This document shows, piece after piece, positions 22,154 to 30,482 of a DNA stretch of 64,000 bases. This DNA is from Yersinia similis (lineage in GTDB: Bacteria > Pseudomonadota > Gammaproteobacteria > Enterobacterales > Enterobacteriaceae). Under the pieces are notes generated by a model. It was not told where the DNA came from. It saw only the letters and a list, made by a program, of their open reading frames with translations, and ran no database searches. The stretch covers positions 1 to 64,000 of the forward strand of contig NZ_CGBP01000019.1 of NCBI RefSeq assembly GCF_001053095.1, in the 5' to 3' direction. A program made the position numbers and the translations under genes. Positions within the stretch are counted from its first letter, which is position 1, and each line of letters starts with the position of its first letter.

Positions 22154-23172
22154 TGAACACCAACCATGCTTCAATGGCTGTTATCGGTGCCGGATCTTAC
22201 GGCACCGCATTAGCTATCACACTGGCGCGTAATGGCCATCAAGTCGTGTTATGGGGCCATGACCCTAAACATATTCAACAGTTGCAACAAGACCGCTGTA
22301 ACCATGCTTTCCTGCCTGATGCTTCTTTCCCAGATACATTGCGATTGGAAACTGACTTAGCATGTGCGTTAGCTGCCAGCCGCGATGTGTTGGTCGTCGT
22401 GCCTAGCCATGTCTTTGGTGCTGTTTTACATCAGTTGAAGCCTCTTCTGCGTAAAGATGCACGTATCGTCTGGGCAACCAAAGGGTTGGAAGCTGAAACC
22501 GGCCGTCTGCTACAGGATGTGGCCCGCGAAGTCTTGGGCGAGGCCATTCCGCTTGCCGTGATTTCTGGTCCAACGTTTGCCAAAGAATTGGCCGCGGGCT
22601 TGCCTACGGCGATTGCGTTGGCATCGATCGATATGCAATTTAGCGAAGATCTGCAACAGTTATTGCACTGTGGAAAAAGCTTCCGAGTTTACAGTAATCC
22701 TGATTTTATCGGGGTACAGCTTGGTGGCGCAGTGAAGAACGTGATTGCTATCGGTGCCGGTATGTCTGATGGCATTGGTTTTGGTGCGAATGCCCGTACT
22801 GCTCTAATAACCCGCGGGTTAGCGGAGATGACGCGCTTAGGTACTGCGTTAGGTGCTGATCCTTCCACTTTTATGGGCATGGCAGGATTAGGCGATTTGG
22901 TGCTAACCTGCACAGATAACCAATCCCGTAACCGCCGATTTGGCATTATGCTGGGTCAGGGGTTGGGGGTGCAGGAGGCGCAGGACAACATTGGTCAGGT
23001 GGTTGAAGGTTACCGTAATACCAAGGAAGTTCTGGCATTAGCACAGCGTCATGGCGTCGAAATGCCAATAACTGAACAAATTTATCAGGTGTTGTATTGT
23101 CATAAAAATGCTCGTGAGGCGGCTCTGACGTTGTTGGGGCGGACCAAAAAAGATGAAAAAATCGGCATTTGA
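22153..23172 (+). CDS. gpsA: Glycerol-3-phosphate dehydrogenase [NAD(P)+]
   Basis: Reduces dihydroxyacetone phosphate to sn-glycerol 3-phosphate, the backbone for phospholipids. The 339 residues have the N-terminal Rossmann motif [20 protein letters not shown], then [16 protein letters not shown] and the catalytic [13 protein letters not shown]. It is coupled to secB and lies upstream of cysE with a repeat-containing spacer between. Confidence 0.97.
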   Translation: MNTNHASMAVIGAGSYGTALAITLARNGHQVVLWGHDPKHIQQLQQDRCNHAFLPDASFPDTLRLETDLACALAASRDVLVVVPSHVFGAVLHQLKPLLRKDARIVWATKGLEAETGRLLQDVAREVLGEAIPLAVISGPTFAKELAAGLPTAIALASIDMQFSEDLQQLLHCGKSFRVYSNPDFIGVQLGGAVKNVIAIGAGMSDGIGFGANARTALITRGLAEMTRLGTALGADPSTFMGMAGLGDLVLTCTDNQSRNRRFGIMLGQGLGVQEAQDNIGQVVEGYRNTKEVLALAQRHGVEMPITEQIYQVLYCHKNAREAALTLLGRTKKDEKIGI

Positions 23173-23218
23173 TAGATTAGAAGAGTAGGTTAGCTGGCTG
23201 AAATAAAATAATTGCTAC

Positions 23219-23386
23219 GTGCCCAACGTCATTGGAGTTGCAGCAAGGCAGCAAACGAGCCGAACCCGATGAACTGATCTAAGTCAGTGATTCGGGTGAG
23301 CGGGAGCCGCTAACGTTAATTATAACCAAATCAAGAGTAACTATAATTAATCGTAACAGTGCTACAGCTTGAAGGAATAAGGGCAT
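23219..23386. repeat. Dispersed intergenic repeat, nearly full length, gpsA-cysE spacer
   Basis: The order is CCCAACGTCATTGGAGTTGC, then CCCGATGAACTGATC, GTGATTCGGGTGAGCG, and at the far end ACAGCTTGAAGGAATAAGGG. These blocks also occur, inverted, at 55424-55536 and partly at 40104-40237 and 59979-60084. An AT-rich stretch (about 23318-23360) splits this copy near its right edge. Confidence 0.65.
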
Positions 23387-23437
23387 AGACACTTCGGTCG
23401 TTCCCCGGAGTGACTTGTTTATGGGCAGGGGTACATG

Positions 23438-24259
23438 ATGTCGTCAGAAGAGTTAGAACAGGTCTGGAGCAACATTAAATCAGAAGCAAGGGCACTGGCT
23501 GAATGTGAACCGATGCTGGCTAGCTTTTTTCATGCAACATTATTGAAGCATGAAAATTTGGGCAGTGCGCTGAGTTATATTCTCGCTAATAAGTTAGCTA
23601 ATCCTATCATGCCAGCGATAGCCATCCGCGAAGTGGTTGAAGATGCTTATCGTTCGGATGCACATATGATTGTTTCCGCTGCCCGCGATATTCTGGCCGT
23701 ACGGTTACGCGACCCGGCCGTTGATAAATACTCCACACCGCTACTGTATCTCAAAGGTTTTCACGCTTTGCAGGCTTATCGTATCGGCCATTGGTTGTGG
23801 GCACAGGATCGTAAAGCGCTGGCGATTTATCTGCAAAATCAAGTCTCTGTCGCGTTTGGTGTGGATATCCACCCTGCGGCAACCATTGGTTGTGGCATCA
23901 TGCTGGACCACGCTACCGGTATCGTTATCGGTGAAACGGCTGTGGTTGAGAATGACGTGTCTATTCTGCAATCTGTCACGCTTGGGGGGACGGGCAAAAC
24001 CAGTGGCGACCGCCATCCAAAGATCCGTGAAGGTGTCATGATTGGCGCAGGAGCGAAAATTCTCGGCAATATTGAGGTGGGCCGTGGCGCGAAGATTGGT
24101 GCCGGTTCAGTTGTACTACAATCGGTACCTGCTCACACGACGGCGGCGGGTGTGCCTGCCCGTATTGTCGGTAAACCAGAGAGTGATAAACCCTCTTTGG
24201 ATATGGATCAGCATTTTAATGGCATCATTCAGGGCTTTGAATACGGCGATGGTATTTAA
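23438..24259 (+). CDS. cysE: Serine O-acetyltransferase
   Basis: Acetylates L-serine with acetyl-CoA, the first committed step of cysteine synthesis, feedback-inhibited by cysteine. The 273 residues begin MSSEELEQVWSNIKSEAR, matching E. coli; the immediately preceding ATG (23435) is the alternative. The C-terminal half is a left-handed hexapeptide-repeat helix (VDIHPAATIGCGIMLDHATG, ILGNIEVGRGAKIGAGSVVL) and the tail ends FEYGDGI, the segment that docks CysK. Confidence 0.97.
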   Translation: MSSEELEQVWSNIKSEARALAECEPMLASFFHATLLKHENLGSALSYILANKLANPIMPAIAIREVVEDAYRSDAHMIVSAARDILAVRLRDPAVDKYSTPLLYLKGFHALQAYRIGHWLWAQDRKALAIYLQNQVSVAFGVDIHPAATIGCGIMLDHATGIVIGETAVVENDVSILQSVTLGGTGKTSGDRHPKIREGVMIGAGAKILGNIEVGRGAKIGAGSVVLQSVPAHTTAAGVPARIVGKPESDKPSLDMDQHFNGIIQGFEYGDGI

Positions 24260-24371
24260 CCGTATATCCTTCCTGTTTTGCTGTAACGCCAATTGCACTG
24301 GAGATGCCCCTAATATGGGGCTGATTAGCAACTCCAGCTACGGCTGACACTTTCTCTCTGCGTAAGAAAAA

Positions 24372-24860
24372 TCACTCTTTCAGTAATGCACCTGGATAGC
24401 CCAATTGACGCCAGGCCTCATACACTACGACTGAAACGGCATTTGACAGATTCATGCTCCGGCTATCGGCTTGCATGGGGATTCTAATTTTCTGCTGAGC
24501 GGGTAACGCGTCCAGAATATAAGCCGGTAAGCCGCGGGTTTCTGGGCCAAATAACAGGTAATCATTCGCCTGATAATTCACTGCACTATGAGCAGGAGTC
24601 CCCTTAGTCGTCAGCGCAAATAAGCGGGCCGGTTGTGTGCCATCGAGTTTTTCACTGTCCAGGAAGGCTTGATAATCATGATGATGTTTGATGTCGGCAA
24701 ACTCATGGTAATCGAGGCCCGCACGGCGTAAGCGTTTATCGTCCCAAGTGAAACCCAAAGGTTTAATCAGATGAAGCTGACAGCCGGTATTCGCACATAA
24801 CCGGATAATATTGCCGGTATTTGGCGGAATTTCGGGTTCAAATAAAACAATGTTAAGCAT
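24372..24860 (-). CDS. trmL: tRNA (cytidine/uridine-2'-O-)-methyltransferase TrmL
   Basis: A small SPOUT methyltransferase that 2'-O-methylates the wobble base 34 of two tRNA-Leu isoacceptors. From [20 protein letters not shown] the protein has 162 residues, with the knot motifs [11 protein letters not shown] and [20 protein letters not shown]. The longer ORF upstream is not conserved. It converges with cysE and closes the block that follows the E. coli 82-minute order. Confidence 0.95.
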   Translation of the reverse strand: MLNIVLFEPEIPPNTGNIIRLCANTGCQLHLIKPLGFTWDDKRLRRAGLDYHEFADIKHHHDYQAFLDSEKLDGTQPARLFALTTKGTPAHSAVNYQANDYLLFGPETRGLPAYILDALPAQQKIRIPMQADSRSMNLSNAVSVVVYEAWRQLGYPGALLKE

Positions 24861-25048
24861 ATGTCCCCCAATAATGAGGGGCGCAGGATACCAGAAACAC
24901 CCGTTCAGTGCAGCGGTTGCCCATAACGGTGGTGTAAAACAAAAATTTAAAAGCAAGAAGCGGAGTGTATGAACAGTTGCATCTTTTATATGCTGGTTGC
25001 CACAGCCAATAGTAATGGGGTATTTATCATGACATCAGTGGGGTATTC

Positions 25049-26113
25049 ATGAATAACGTAAAAGACCCTCGCTGGGCCGCGATTATCAACCGGGATAAAA
25101 CCGCCGATGGCCAGTTTGTGTACGCGGTAAAAACGACGGGTATATATTGCCGCCCCTCTTGCCCATCCCGTCGAGCCAAAGCAGAACACATTGAATTTTT
25201 TATCAATAATACGGCAGCAGAGCAAGTGGGTTATCGGCCTTGTAAGCGTTGTCAGCCAACTCAATTATCGCGGGCGCAACAACATGTAGAAAAAATCAGT
25301 CAGGCATGTCGATTGATTGAACAGGCCGAAACACCCCCTAAGCTGAATGAATTAGCAACACAACTGGGCCTCAGTGCTTTTCATTTTCACCGGCTGTTTA
25401 AAGCTATCACTGGTCTGACTCCCAAAGGATATGCCAGCGCGACCCGCAGTGAGCGTATTCGAGCACAACTGCCTCATGGCGGCCGTGGCTCGGTCACTGA
25501 CGCTATCTTTGAGGCCGGTTATAACTCAAGTAGCCGATTCTATGCGCAATCACGGCAATTGCTGGGTATGACACCAACCCGTTACCGCAAAGGGGGTTGT
25601 GATGTCAGGCTGCATTTTGCCGTTGGGGAGAGTTCTCTGGGCGCGATTTTAGTGGCGAAAAGTGAGTTGGGCGTCTGTGCTATTTTGCTGGGTGATGATC
25701 CAGCGCGGTTAGTGCAGCAGTTACAGGATAAATTTCCACAGGCAAATTTAGTCGGCGGTGATACCGAGTTTGAGCAATGGGTGGCGCAGGTTGTGGGGTT
25801 CGTTGAGGCACCCAAACTTGGATTGGACCTACCGTTGGATATCCGTGGCACTGCATTCCAGCAGCGGGTATGGCAGGCTTTGCGGGAGATACCGATAGGT
25901 GAAACCGCCAGTTATGCAGATATCGCGAGCAGAATCGGTTCACCTACTGCGGTACGTGCTGTCGCAGGCGCTTGTGCTGCCAACATATTGGCAGTTGCTA
26001 TCCCCTGTCATCGAGTCATTCGTCAGGATGGGGCGTTATCGGGTTACCGTTGGGGCGTAGAGCGCAAGAGGCTTTTGCTGGAAAGAGAGGAAAAAGAGGC
26101 GGATGACCATTGA
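25049..26113 (+). CDS. ada: Bifunctional Ada: methylphosphotriester sensor/activator and O6-methylguanine-DNA methyltransferase
   Basis: This 354-residue protein has the full Ada layout. The N-terminal zinc domain carries four cysteines (GIYCRPSCPSRRAKA, then YRPCKRCQPTQ), the first of which takes methyl groups from phosphotriesters. An AraC-type DNA-binding domain follows (LNELATQLGLSAFHFHRLFK). The C-terminal methyltransferase has the active-site PCHRV in ILAVAIPCHRVIRQDG. In E. coli, methylated Ada activates ada-alkB and alkA. No alkB follows here: cpxA converges from the other side. Confidence 0.96.
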   Translation: MNNVKDPRWAAIINRDKTADGQFVYAVKTTGIYCRPSCPSRRAKAEHIEFFINNTAAEQVGYRPCKRCQPTQLSRAQQHVEKISQACRLIEQAETPPKLNELATQLGLSAFHFHRLFKAITGLTPKGYASATRSERIRAQLPHGGRGSVTDAIFEAGYNSSSRFYAQSRQLLGMTPTRYRKGGCDVRLHFAVGESSLGAILVAKSELGVCAILLGDDPARLVQQLQDKFPQANLVGGDTEFEQWVAQVVGFVEAPKLGLDLPLDIRGTAFQQRVWQALREIPIGETASYADIASRIGSPTAVRAVAGACAANILAVAIPCHRVIRQDGALSGYRWGVERKRLLLEREEKEADDH

Positions 26114-26180
26114 TTATCGTTTATCTACCCGATCCACATTGATCAGGCAGATAAACGAGATCGGGCAGATAGATGACAGA

Positions 26181-27557
26181 TTAAGATTTAAGCGGATGCA
26201 GTGGTAGCCAAACTGTCAGACGTAAGCCACCTAATGGGCTATCTTCGGCCTTTACCCACCCTCGATGCTGACTCACCGCGGTTTCAACAATTGCCAGGCC
26301 CAATCCAGTTCCTCCCGACGCCCGATCTCGGGCTTCATCAGTACGATAAAATGGCCGGAATATCTGCTCACGGTCTTCTGGGCTAACGCCTGGACCATCA
26401 TCATCAACAATGATAGTGACGCCCTGATTATCTGAGCTGAATGCCACCTCAATGTGATGATGGGAGTAACGCAGTGCATTACGCACGATATTTTCCAGCG
26501 CACTGTCAAGGGCCGCAGGATTGCAAAATAAGGTCCATGGCCCCGGTGGTGCCGTTACTGCCAGCGTTTTACCCATCTGGTCAGCTTCGAACTGTGCATT
26601 CTCCAGCACATCGGACCAAAGCTCATCGGCCTTAATGGGTTCGCGGTGTAATTCATTTTTATGCTGGCTACGTGATAACACCAGCAGGTCATTAATCATG
26701 CTATCTAAGCGCTGTGCTTCCATTTCGATACGCTCTAACTCTTTCCCTTCACCATGACGGCGGCGCATTAACGCGGTGGCCAGTTGCAGCCGGGTCAGTG
26801 GTGTGCGCAACTCATGGGAAATATCTGAAATCAGCCGTTGCTGTGCGACGACCATTCTGTCTAACGCACTGATCATCTGGTTGAAACTGGCACCTGTGGC
26901 TAAAAATTCCTGTGGACCGGATTCCAGTTCAGGATGCTGTTTCAGGTTGCCTCGGGCCACATCATCAGCCGCATTTTTCAGCTTGCGGGCGGGTTTCGCC
27001 AGACTCCATGCCAACCAAAGCAGCAGCGGTGCACTGATCAACATGGTCGCAATCAAGAGCAGCAGCGGGCGGTCAAACATCAGATTAATAAAATCAGATT
27101 GAGGGCTATTGGCGGGGCGTATTAGATAAAGCTGATAGTTATCTTCACCGTCCCTGATGGAAAAGGGGCCGACCATTTCTACCCGGCCATATTTTTTCTT
27201 TTTCGGCTGATCGGCGTTATCCGACTGACCGATAAAATTACGCACAATTTGCATTTCTTGGCGCTGCGCGCCAATGACACGGCCTTCTGAGGTTACCAAA
27301 ACCAAATGTTGCCCAGGCGGCGCCCATTTTTCAATGGCGCGGTATAGCCTACGCCACCACATGAGGTCATTGGCAGGATCGCTGGCCAGTTCAGCTTCAA
27401 TATGTTGCTCCAGCATCGTTCCTTGACGCTGTTCGCTGTCGAGTAAAATAGTCAGTTGACGCGAATCAAGCTTTGGCACCATGAGTACCAGCATGAGTAC
27501 CAACGCTAAGGTAAACCAGAAAATGGCAAAAATTCGCGTCGTTAAACTGTTTATCAT
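26181..27557 (-). CDS. cpxA: Envelope stress sensor histidine kinase CpxA
   Basis: An inner-membrane sensor for misfolded envelope proteins and membrane stress. The 458 residues show a first membrane segment near 7-29, a periplasmic sensor region, a second membrane segment near 163-185, a HAMP linker (LAKPARKLKNAADDVARGN), the phosphorylated histidine in ISDISHELRTPLTRL near 249, and the ATPase motifs NIVRNALRYS, DDGPGVSPED and GGTGLGLAIV. The start overlaps the cpxR stop by four bases (ATGA). Confidence 0.97.
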   Translation of the reverse strand: MINSLTTRIFAIFWFTLALVLMLVLMVPKLDSRQLTILLDSEQRQGTMLEQHIEAELASDPANDLMWWRRLYRAIEKWAPPGQHLVLVTSEGRVIGAQRQEMQIVRNFIGQSDNADQPKKKKYGRVEMVGPFSIRDGEDNYQLYLIRPANSPQSDFINLMFDRPLLLLIATMLISAPLLLWLAWSLAKPARKLKNAADDVARGNLKQHPELESGPQEFLATGASFNQMISALDRMVVAQQRLISDISHELRTPLTRLQLATALMRRRHGEGKELERIEMEAQRLDSMINDLLVLSRSQHKNELHREPIKADELWSDVLENAQFEADQMGKTLAVTAPPGPWTLFCNPAALDSALENIVRNALRYSHHHIEVAFSSDNQGVTIIVDDDGPGVSPEDREQIFRPFYRTDEARDRASGGTGLGLAIVETAVSQHRGWVKAEDSPLGGLRLTVWLPLHPLKS

Positions 27558-28252
27558 GTTTCTGATACCATCAAGTAGCCGCGGCCACGCAATGTTTTAA
27601 ACCACGGTAGCCCATCTTTGCGGTCCGGTAACTTACGGCGTAAGTTCGAGATGTGCATATCAATAGCGCGGTCAAAGGGGGTCAATCGTTTCCCCAGAAC
27701 CTCTTGGCTAAGGTGCTCCCGCGACACCACTTGACCAAGGTGTTGAGCCAACAGATAGAGTAGGGTGAACTCAGTACCGGTTAGTTCCAGTGGTTGGCCT
27801 TCAAAGCTGGCTTCCTGACGACCCGGATTCAATTGCAGGTAATCAACTTCCAGTGTAGGTGCGCCTTGCTCGGCATTTTGTTGCTGTTCACTCCAATTGG
27901 AGCGGCGTAAAATAGCGCGGATACGAGCAACCAGCTCACGGTCATTAAACGGTTTTGCCAGATAATCATCGGCCCCCAATTCCAAGCCAAGCACCCGATC
28001 CAACTCACTACCACGGGCAGTCAGCATAATCACCGGGGTCTGATGGTGTTGGCGTAATTCTTTCAAGGTTTCGATACCGTTTTTACGCGGCATCATAATA
28101 TCAAGCAATAACAAATCGATAGAGCTATCCAGCTGGCTTAATGCTTGTTCGCCATCATAGGCAACCACAACATTGAAACCCTCCATTTCCAGTAATTCTT
28201 TCAACAGAGACGTCAGTTCACGGTCATCATCAACTAATAGGATTTTATGCAT
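27554..28252 (-). CDS. cpxR: Response regulator CpxR
   Basis: An OmpR-family regulator of 232 residues: receiver domain with acidic pocket DDD at residues 8-10, phosphorylated Asp51 in LLLLDIMMPRKNG, then a winged-helix DNA-binding domain (FTLLYLLAQHLGQVVSREHL). The start MHKILLVDDDRE is preferred to a position eight codons upstream. It is cotranscribed with cpxA and divergent from cpxP, with a perfect CpxR box between them. Confidence 0.98.
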   Translation of the reverse strand: MHKILLVDDDRELTSLLKELLEMEGFNVVVAYDGEQALSQLDSSIDLLLLDIMMPRKNGIETLKELRQHHQTPVIMLTARGSELDRVLGLELGADDYLAKPFNDRELVARIRAILRRSNWSEQQQNAEQGAPTLEVDYLQLNPGRQEASFEGQPLELTGTEFTLLYLLAQHLGQVVSREHLSQEVLGKRLTPFDRAIDMHISNLRRKLPDRKDGLPWFKTLRGRGYLMVSET

Positions 28253-28307
28253 GGTTATTTCTCCTCTCTGACGCAAAATACGTTATCAACTGCCGGTATT
28301 CCATGAC

Positions 28308-28322
28308 TTTACTCAGCTTTAC
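28308..28322 (-). promoter_or_regulatory. CpxR box between cpxR and cpxP
   Basis: On the minus strand the site reads GTAAAGCTGAGTAAA, an exact match to GTAAA-N5-GTAAA. A further TTTAC half-site lies at 28339-28343. The position explains autoregulation of cpxRA and strong induction of cpxP. Confidence 0.85.
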
Positions 28323-28425
28323 ATGCCCTGACCCCAGTTTTACATCCACTGACGCTTGTTTGCAGGTAGGCCGATAGAATGCCTCCCATTGAATCACATA
28401 GCATATTGAACTCTGGGAGTTAACG

Positions 28426-28911
28426 ATGCGTAAAGTTATAACATTAGTTATGGCGTCAATGTTCGTTCTTGGTTCTTCAGCCGCCTTTGCTGCCGACAAT
28501 ACTAAGGCCACTGAGGATTACCACGGTGACGGTAAGATGATGAACAAGAAAGGCGACCGCGGTCACCATAACATGTTTGATGGCATCAACCTCACTGAAC
28601 AGCAGCGTCAGCAAATGCGTGATTTGATGCGTCAGTCTCACCAAAGTCAGCCGCGCCTTGATCTTGAAGATCGCGAGGCAATGCACAAATTGATTACTGC
28701 CGATAAATTCGACGAAGCTGCTGTAAGAGCTCAGGCTGAGAAAATGTCTCAGAACCAGATTGAGCGCCATGTCGAAATGGCCAAAGTTCGTAACCAAATG
28801 TATAACTTGCTCACACCAGAGCAAAAGGAAGCATTGAACAAAAAGCATCAGGAACGTATTGAGAAATTGCAGCAAACACCAGCAGCACAACCTTCTTCTG
28901 CCCAGAAGTAA
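28426..28911 (+). CDS. cpxP: Periplasmic Cpx inhibitor/chaperone CpxP
   Basis: A periplasmic protein that binds the CpxA sensor domain and restrains the response, and also helps degrade misfolded pilins. The 161 residues start with a signal peptide (MRKVITLVMASMFVLGSSAAFA, cleaved about residue 22). They carry the two family LTxxQ motifs, INLTEQQRQQM and LLTPEQKEAL, in an all-helical domain. SD GGGAG lies ahead of the ATG. The tail is rich in A, Q and S. Confidence 0.96.
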   Translation: MRKVITLVMASMFVLGSSAAFAADNTKATEDYHGDGKMMNKKGDRGHHNMFDGINLTEQQRQQMRDLMRQSHQSQPRLDLEDREAMHKLITADKFDEAAVRAQAEKMSQNQIERHVEMAKVRNQMYNLLTPEQKEALNKKHQERIEKLQQTPAAQPSSAQK

Positions 28912-28962
28912 GTAGTACTAGTAACACCCTGTTTTCCTTGCCATAGACACCATCCCTGTCTT

Positions 28963-28992
28963 TCGCCCTCCATGATGGAGGGCTTTTTTTAT
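28963..28992 (+). terminator. cpxP terminator (left copy of a duplicated terminator)
   Basis: GCCCTCCATGATGGAGGGC forms a perfect hairpin followed by seven T. A near-identical copy occurs at 30404-30434; the two bracket the vapBC-bearing insertion. Confidence 0.9.
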
Positions 28993-29015
28993 CAGTAAAT
29001 TAGAAAATTCTTTTA

Positions 29016-29066
29016 AATCCTTCCCCCCTTGTAGCCGCCAGAAGCGGCTACAAGGGGGGAAGGATT
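29016..29066. repeat. 23-bp perfect inverted repeat with 5-base loop
   Basis: The left arm (29016-29038, AATCCTTCCC... ending GTAGCCGC) pairs without mismatch with the right arm (29044-29066) around CAGAA. It lies just inside the left edge of the cpxP-fieF insertion, downstream of the integrase remnant. Confidence 0.85.
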
Positions 29067-29087
29067 ATCAGCGTAGTCAACGTGTAG

Positions 29088-29288
29088 TCAAATTGCTACT
29101 CCTCCCCCCAACAGATTTAACGTTATTGCATGTTGCAGATAATCAGGTACCAAGTGAGCATAAGCCATGGCCTGTTGTATGCTGGCATGACCTAAAATTT
29201 GCTGCAATGCAATGCAATGCAATGCAATGCAATGCAATGATGTGATGTGGTGTTTCTTTCTGCGGCTCCAGTCCTTAGTTATCGCCAT
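29088..29288 (-). pseudogene. Tyrosine integrase C-terminal remnant
   Basis: Reading leftward, LQQILGHASIQQAMAYAHLV is the C-terminal box of a phage-type tyrosine recombinase (LGH motif followed by the nucleophile-bearing AMAYAHLVPDYLQ), ending in ITLNLLGGGVAI. Upstream of LQQ the frame passes into a TGCAA tandem repeat and unrelated sequence. The box I/RxxR half of the catalytic domain and the N terminus are missing, so this fragment cannot be active. Confidence 0.7.
29203..29239. repeat. Pentanucleotide tandem repeat (TGCAA)x7
   Basis: Seven perfect TGCAA units from 29203 to 29237 plus a partial TG. It lies inside the integrase remnant. Short perfect arrays of this type are prone to slippage and vary between strains. 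Confidence 0.95.
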
Positions 29289-29591
29289 AAACTGAATTAT
29301 TGTGTCTCTGGAGCTACAAATGACGACTCTCTATCGTTTGAAAATATCGCTCATTGTACAATTCTGTTAGACAACTGGGTGAAAAACTAAACTAGCATGA
29401 CTTAACGGAGCGCTAGTGTCTTTCTTAGAGAGACTTAAATAGCTAAAGTGAATCAATAAAAATCTCACAATTTATATATCAATACGCCCTCTTAAATTAC
29501 ATTTTTTTGCTTACAAACATGCCATATAGCATTGCTCTATAGCTGGGCGTTGTGTATAATTTAATCATAATTAATATAGAGGAGGCTCAAC
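29289..29591. other. AT-rich spacer and vapBC promoter region
   Basis: No ORF is supported. Close to vapB, TATAAT (29555-29560) is a good -10 and sits in an AT-rich, partly self-complementary stretch (TTTAATCATAATTAATATA) that could be the autoregulatory operator typical of VapB antitoxins. Confidence 0.4.
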
Positions 29592-29825
29592 ATGTCACAG
29601 GGCACCATTTTTACAAACAATCGTACTCAAAATGTACGTTTACCGGTGGATATGCGCTTTCCGGAGAATGTTAAATCAGTGACTGTCAGAGCTGTAGGGA
29701 ATGAGCGTATTTTGTCACCCGTTGAAAACTCTTGGGATAGTTTTTTCTTCAGTAGTCCGCGTGTTTCAGACGATTTTCTGACAGAACGTGCAGAACAGCA
29801 TCAATCAGAGCGTGAGTTATTTTAA
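29592..29825 (+). CDS. vapB: VapB-type antitoxin
   Basis: A 77-residue protein with an N-terminal swapped-hairpin AbrB-like DNA-binding half (TIFTNNRTQNVRLPVDMRF) and a C-terminal toxin-wrapping tail (SWDSFFFSSPRVSDDFL). SD GAGGAGG lies seven bases ahead of the ATG. The stop overlaps the vapC start by one base. As in other pairs, it would neutralise VapC and, with it, repress the operon. The pair is on the cpxP-fieF insertion. Confidence 0.85.
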   Translation: MSQGTIFTNNRTQNVRLPVDMRFPENVKSVTVRAVGNERILSPVENSWDSFFFSSPRVSDDFLTERAEQHQSERELF

Positions 29826-30229
29826 TGCATAAGTACATGCTCGATACGAATATCGTTATATATGTCATTAAATGCCGGCCTATAGAAGTGTTAGGCCGGT
29901 TTAACGCTAATACTGGCAGAATGGTTATTTCTTCCATCACACTTGCTGAGTTGTTGCATGGTGTAGAGAAAAGTACGGCACCTGAACGCAATTTGAATGT
30001 TGTAGAGGACTTTATTTCACGCCTTACTGTACTGAATTATGACGATAAAGCTGCAATTCACTATGGTTCTATACGTGCAAGTCTGGAGCAAAAAGGGACA
30101 CCCATTGGTGTTAATGATTTACATATCGCAGGTCATGCCAGAAGCACTGGATTAATATTAGTGACGAATAACCGCAAAGAATTTGATCGTGTGCCTGGAC
30201 TCATTGTCGACAACTGGTTAGGAGAATAA
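29825..30229 (+). CDS. vapC: VapC-type toxin (PIN-domain ribonuclease)
   Basis: The 134 residues have the acidic PIN active-site set: Asp7 in YMLDTNIVIY, Glu42 in ITLAELLHGVE, Asp98 in GVNDLHIAGHA, followed by LVTNNRKEFDRVPGL. Enterobacterial homologues (MvpT/VapC) cleave initiator tRNA in the anticodon loop; that target is inferred here. All catalytic positions appear intact. It is translationally coupled to vapB by a TAATG overlap. Confidence 0.9.
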   Translation: MHKYMLDTNIVIYVIKCRPIEVLGRFNANTGRMVISSITLAELLHGVEKSTAPERNLNVVEDFISRLTVLNYDDKAAIHYGSIRASLEQKGTPIGVNDLHIAGHARSTGLILVTNNRKEFDRVPGLIVDNWLGE

Positions 30230-30332
30230 TTCGAATTAGAACAAAATTGTAGTAGCTCTTACTTCTGAGTTTTGACACTCACATTTAGGCACTTTGGTGC
30301 CGTAAAAGTTGGAGTATTCATTTTATTATCCC

Positions 30333-30404
30333 TGGCGCGGACGCTTTACTCCCCTACCTATCCTCACCGTTTCAGATCGAGTCATCGGGGTTTGTCAGCA
30401 GTCT
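30333..30404 (+). repeat. Terminator-associated repeat, copy 1 (same family as 42163-42290)
   Basis: From TGGCGCGGACGCTTTACTCC to GTCATCGGGGTTTGTCAGCA-GTCT, this 72-base stretch matches, in inverse orientation, 42163-42233 with only a few differences. In both places the GTCAGCAGTCT end abuts a terminator hairpin. Confidence 0.75.
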
Positions 30405-30434
30405 CGCCCATCCATGATGGAGGACTTTTTTTAT
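30404..30434 (+). terminator. Right copy of the cpxP terminator
   Basis: Aligned with 28963-28992 it differs by one inserted A and one G-to-A change, and keeps the ATCCATGATGGA core and seven-T tract. It is presumably the distal half of a target or attachment-site duplication. Confidence 0.75.
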
Positions 30435-30482
30435 TCCATTTCCGTTATACTGATAGCCCTTAAATATAATTTGGGATGAGTT

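Noticed and set aside
23670-24041. 123-codon frame overlapping cysE on the same strand
   Set aside because: Out-of-frame with cysE, no recognisable domain, no start signal.
29203-29239. CRISPR-like array
   Set aside because: Units are 5 bases and contiguous without spacers; it is a simple tandem repeat.
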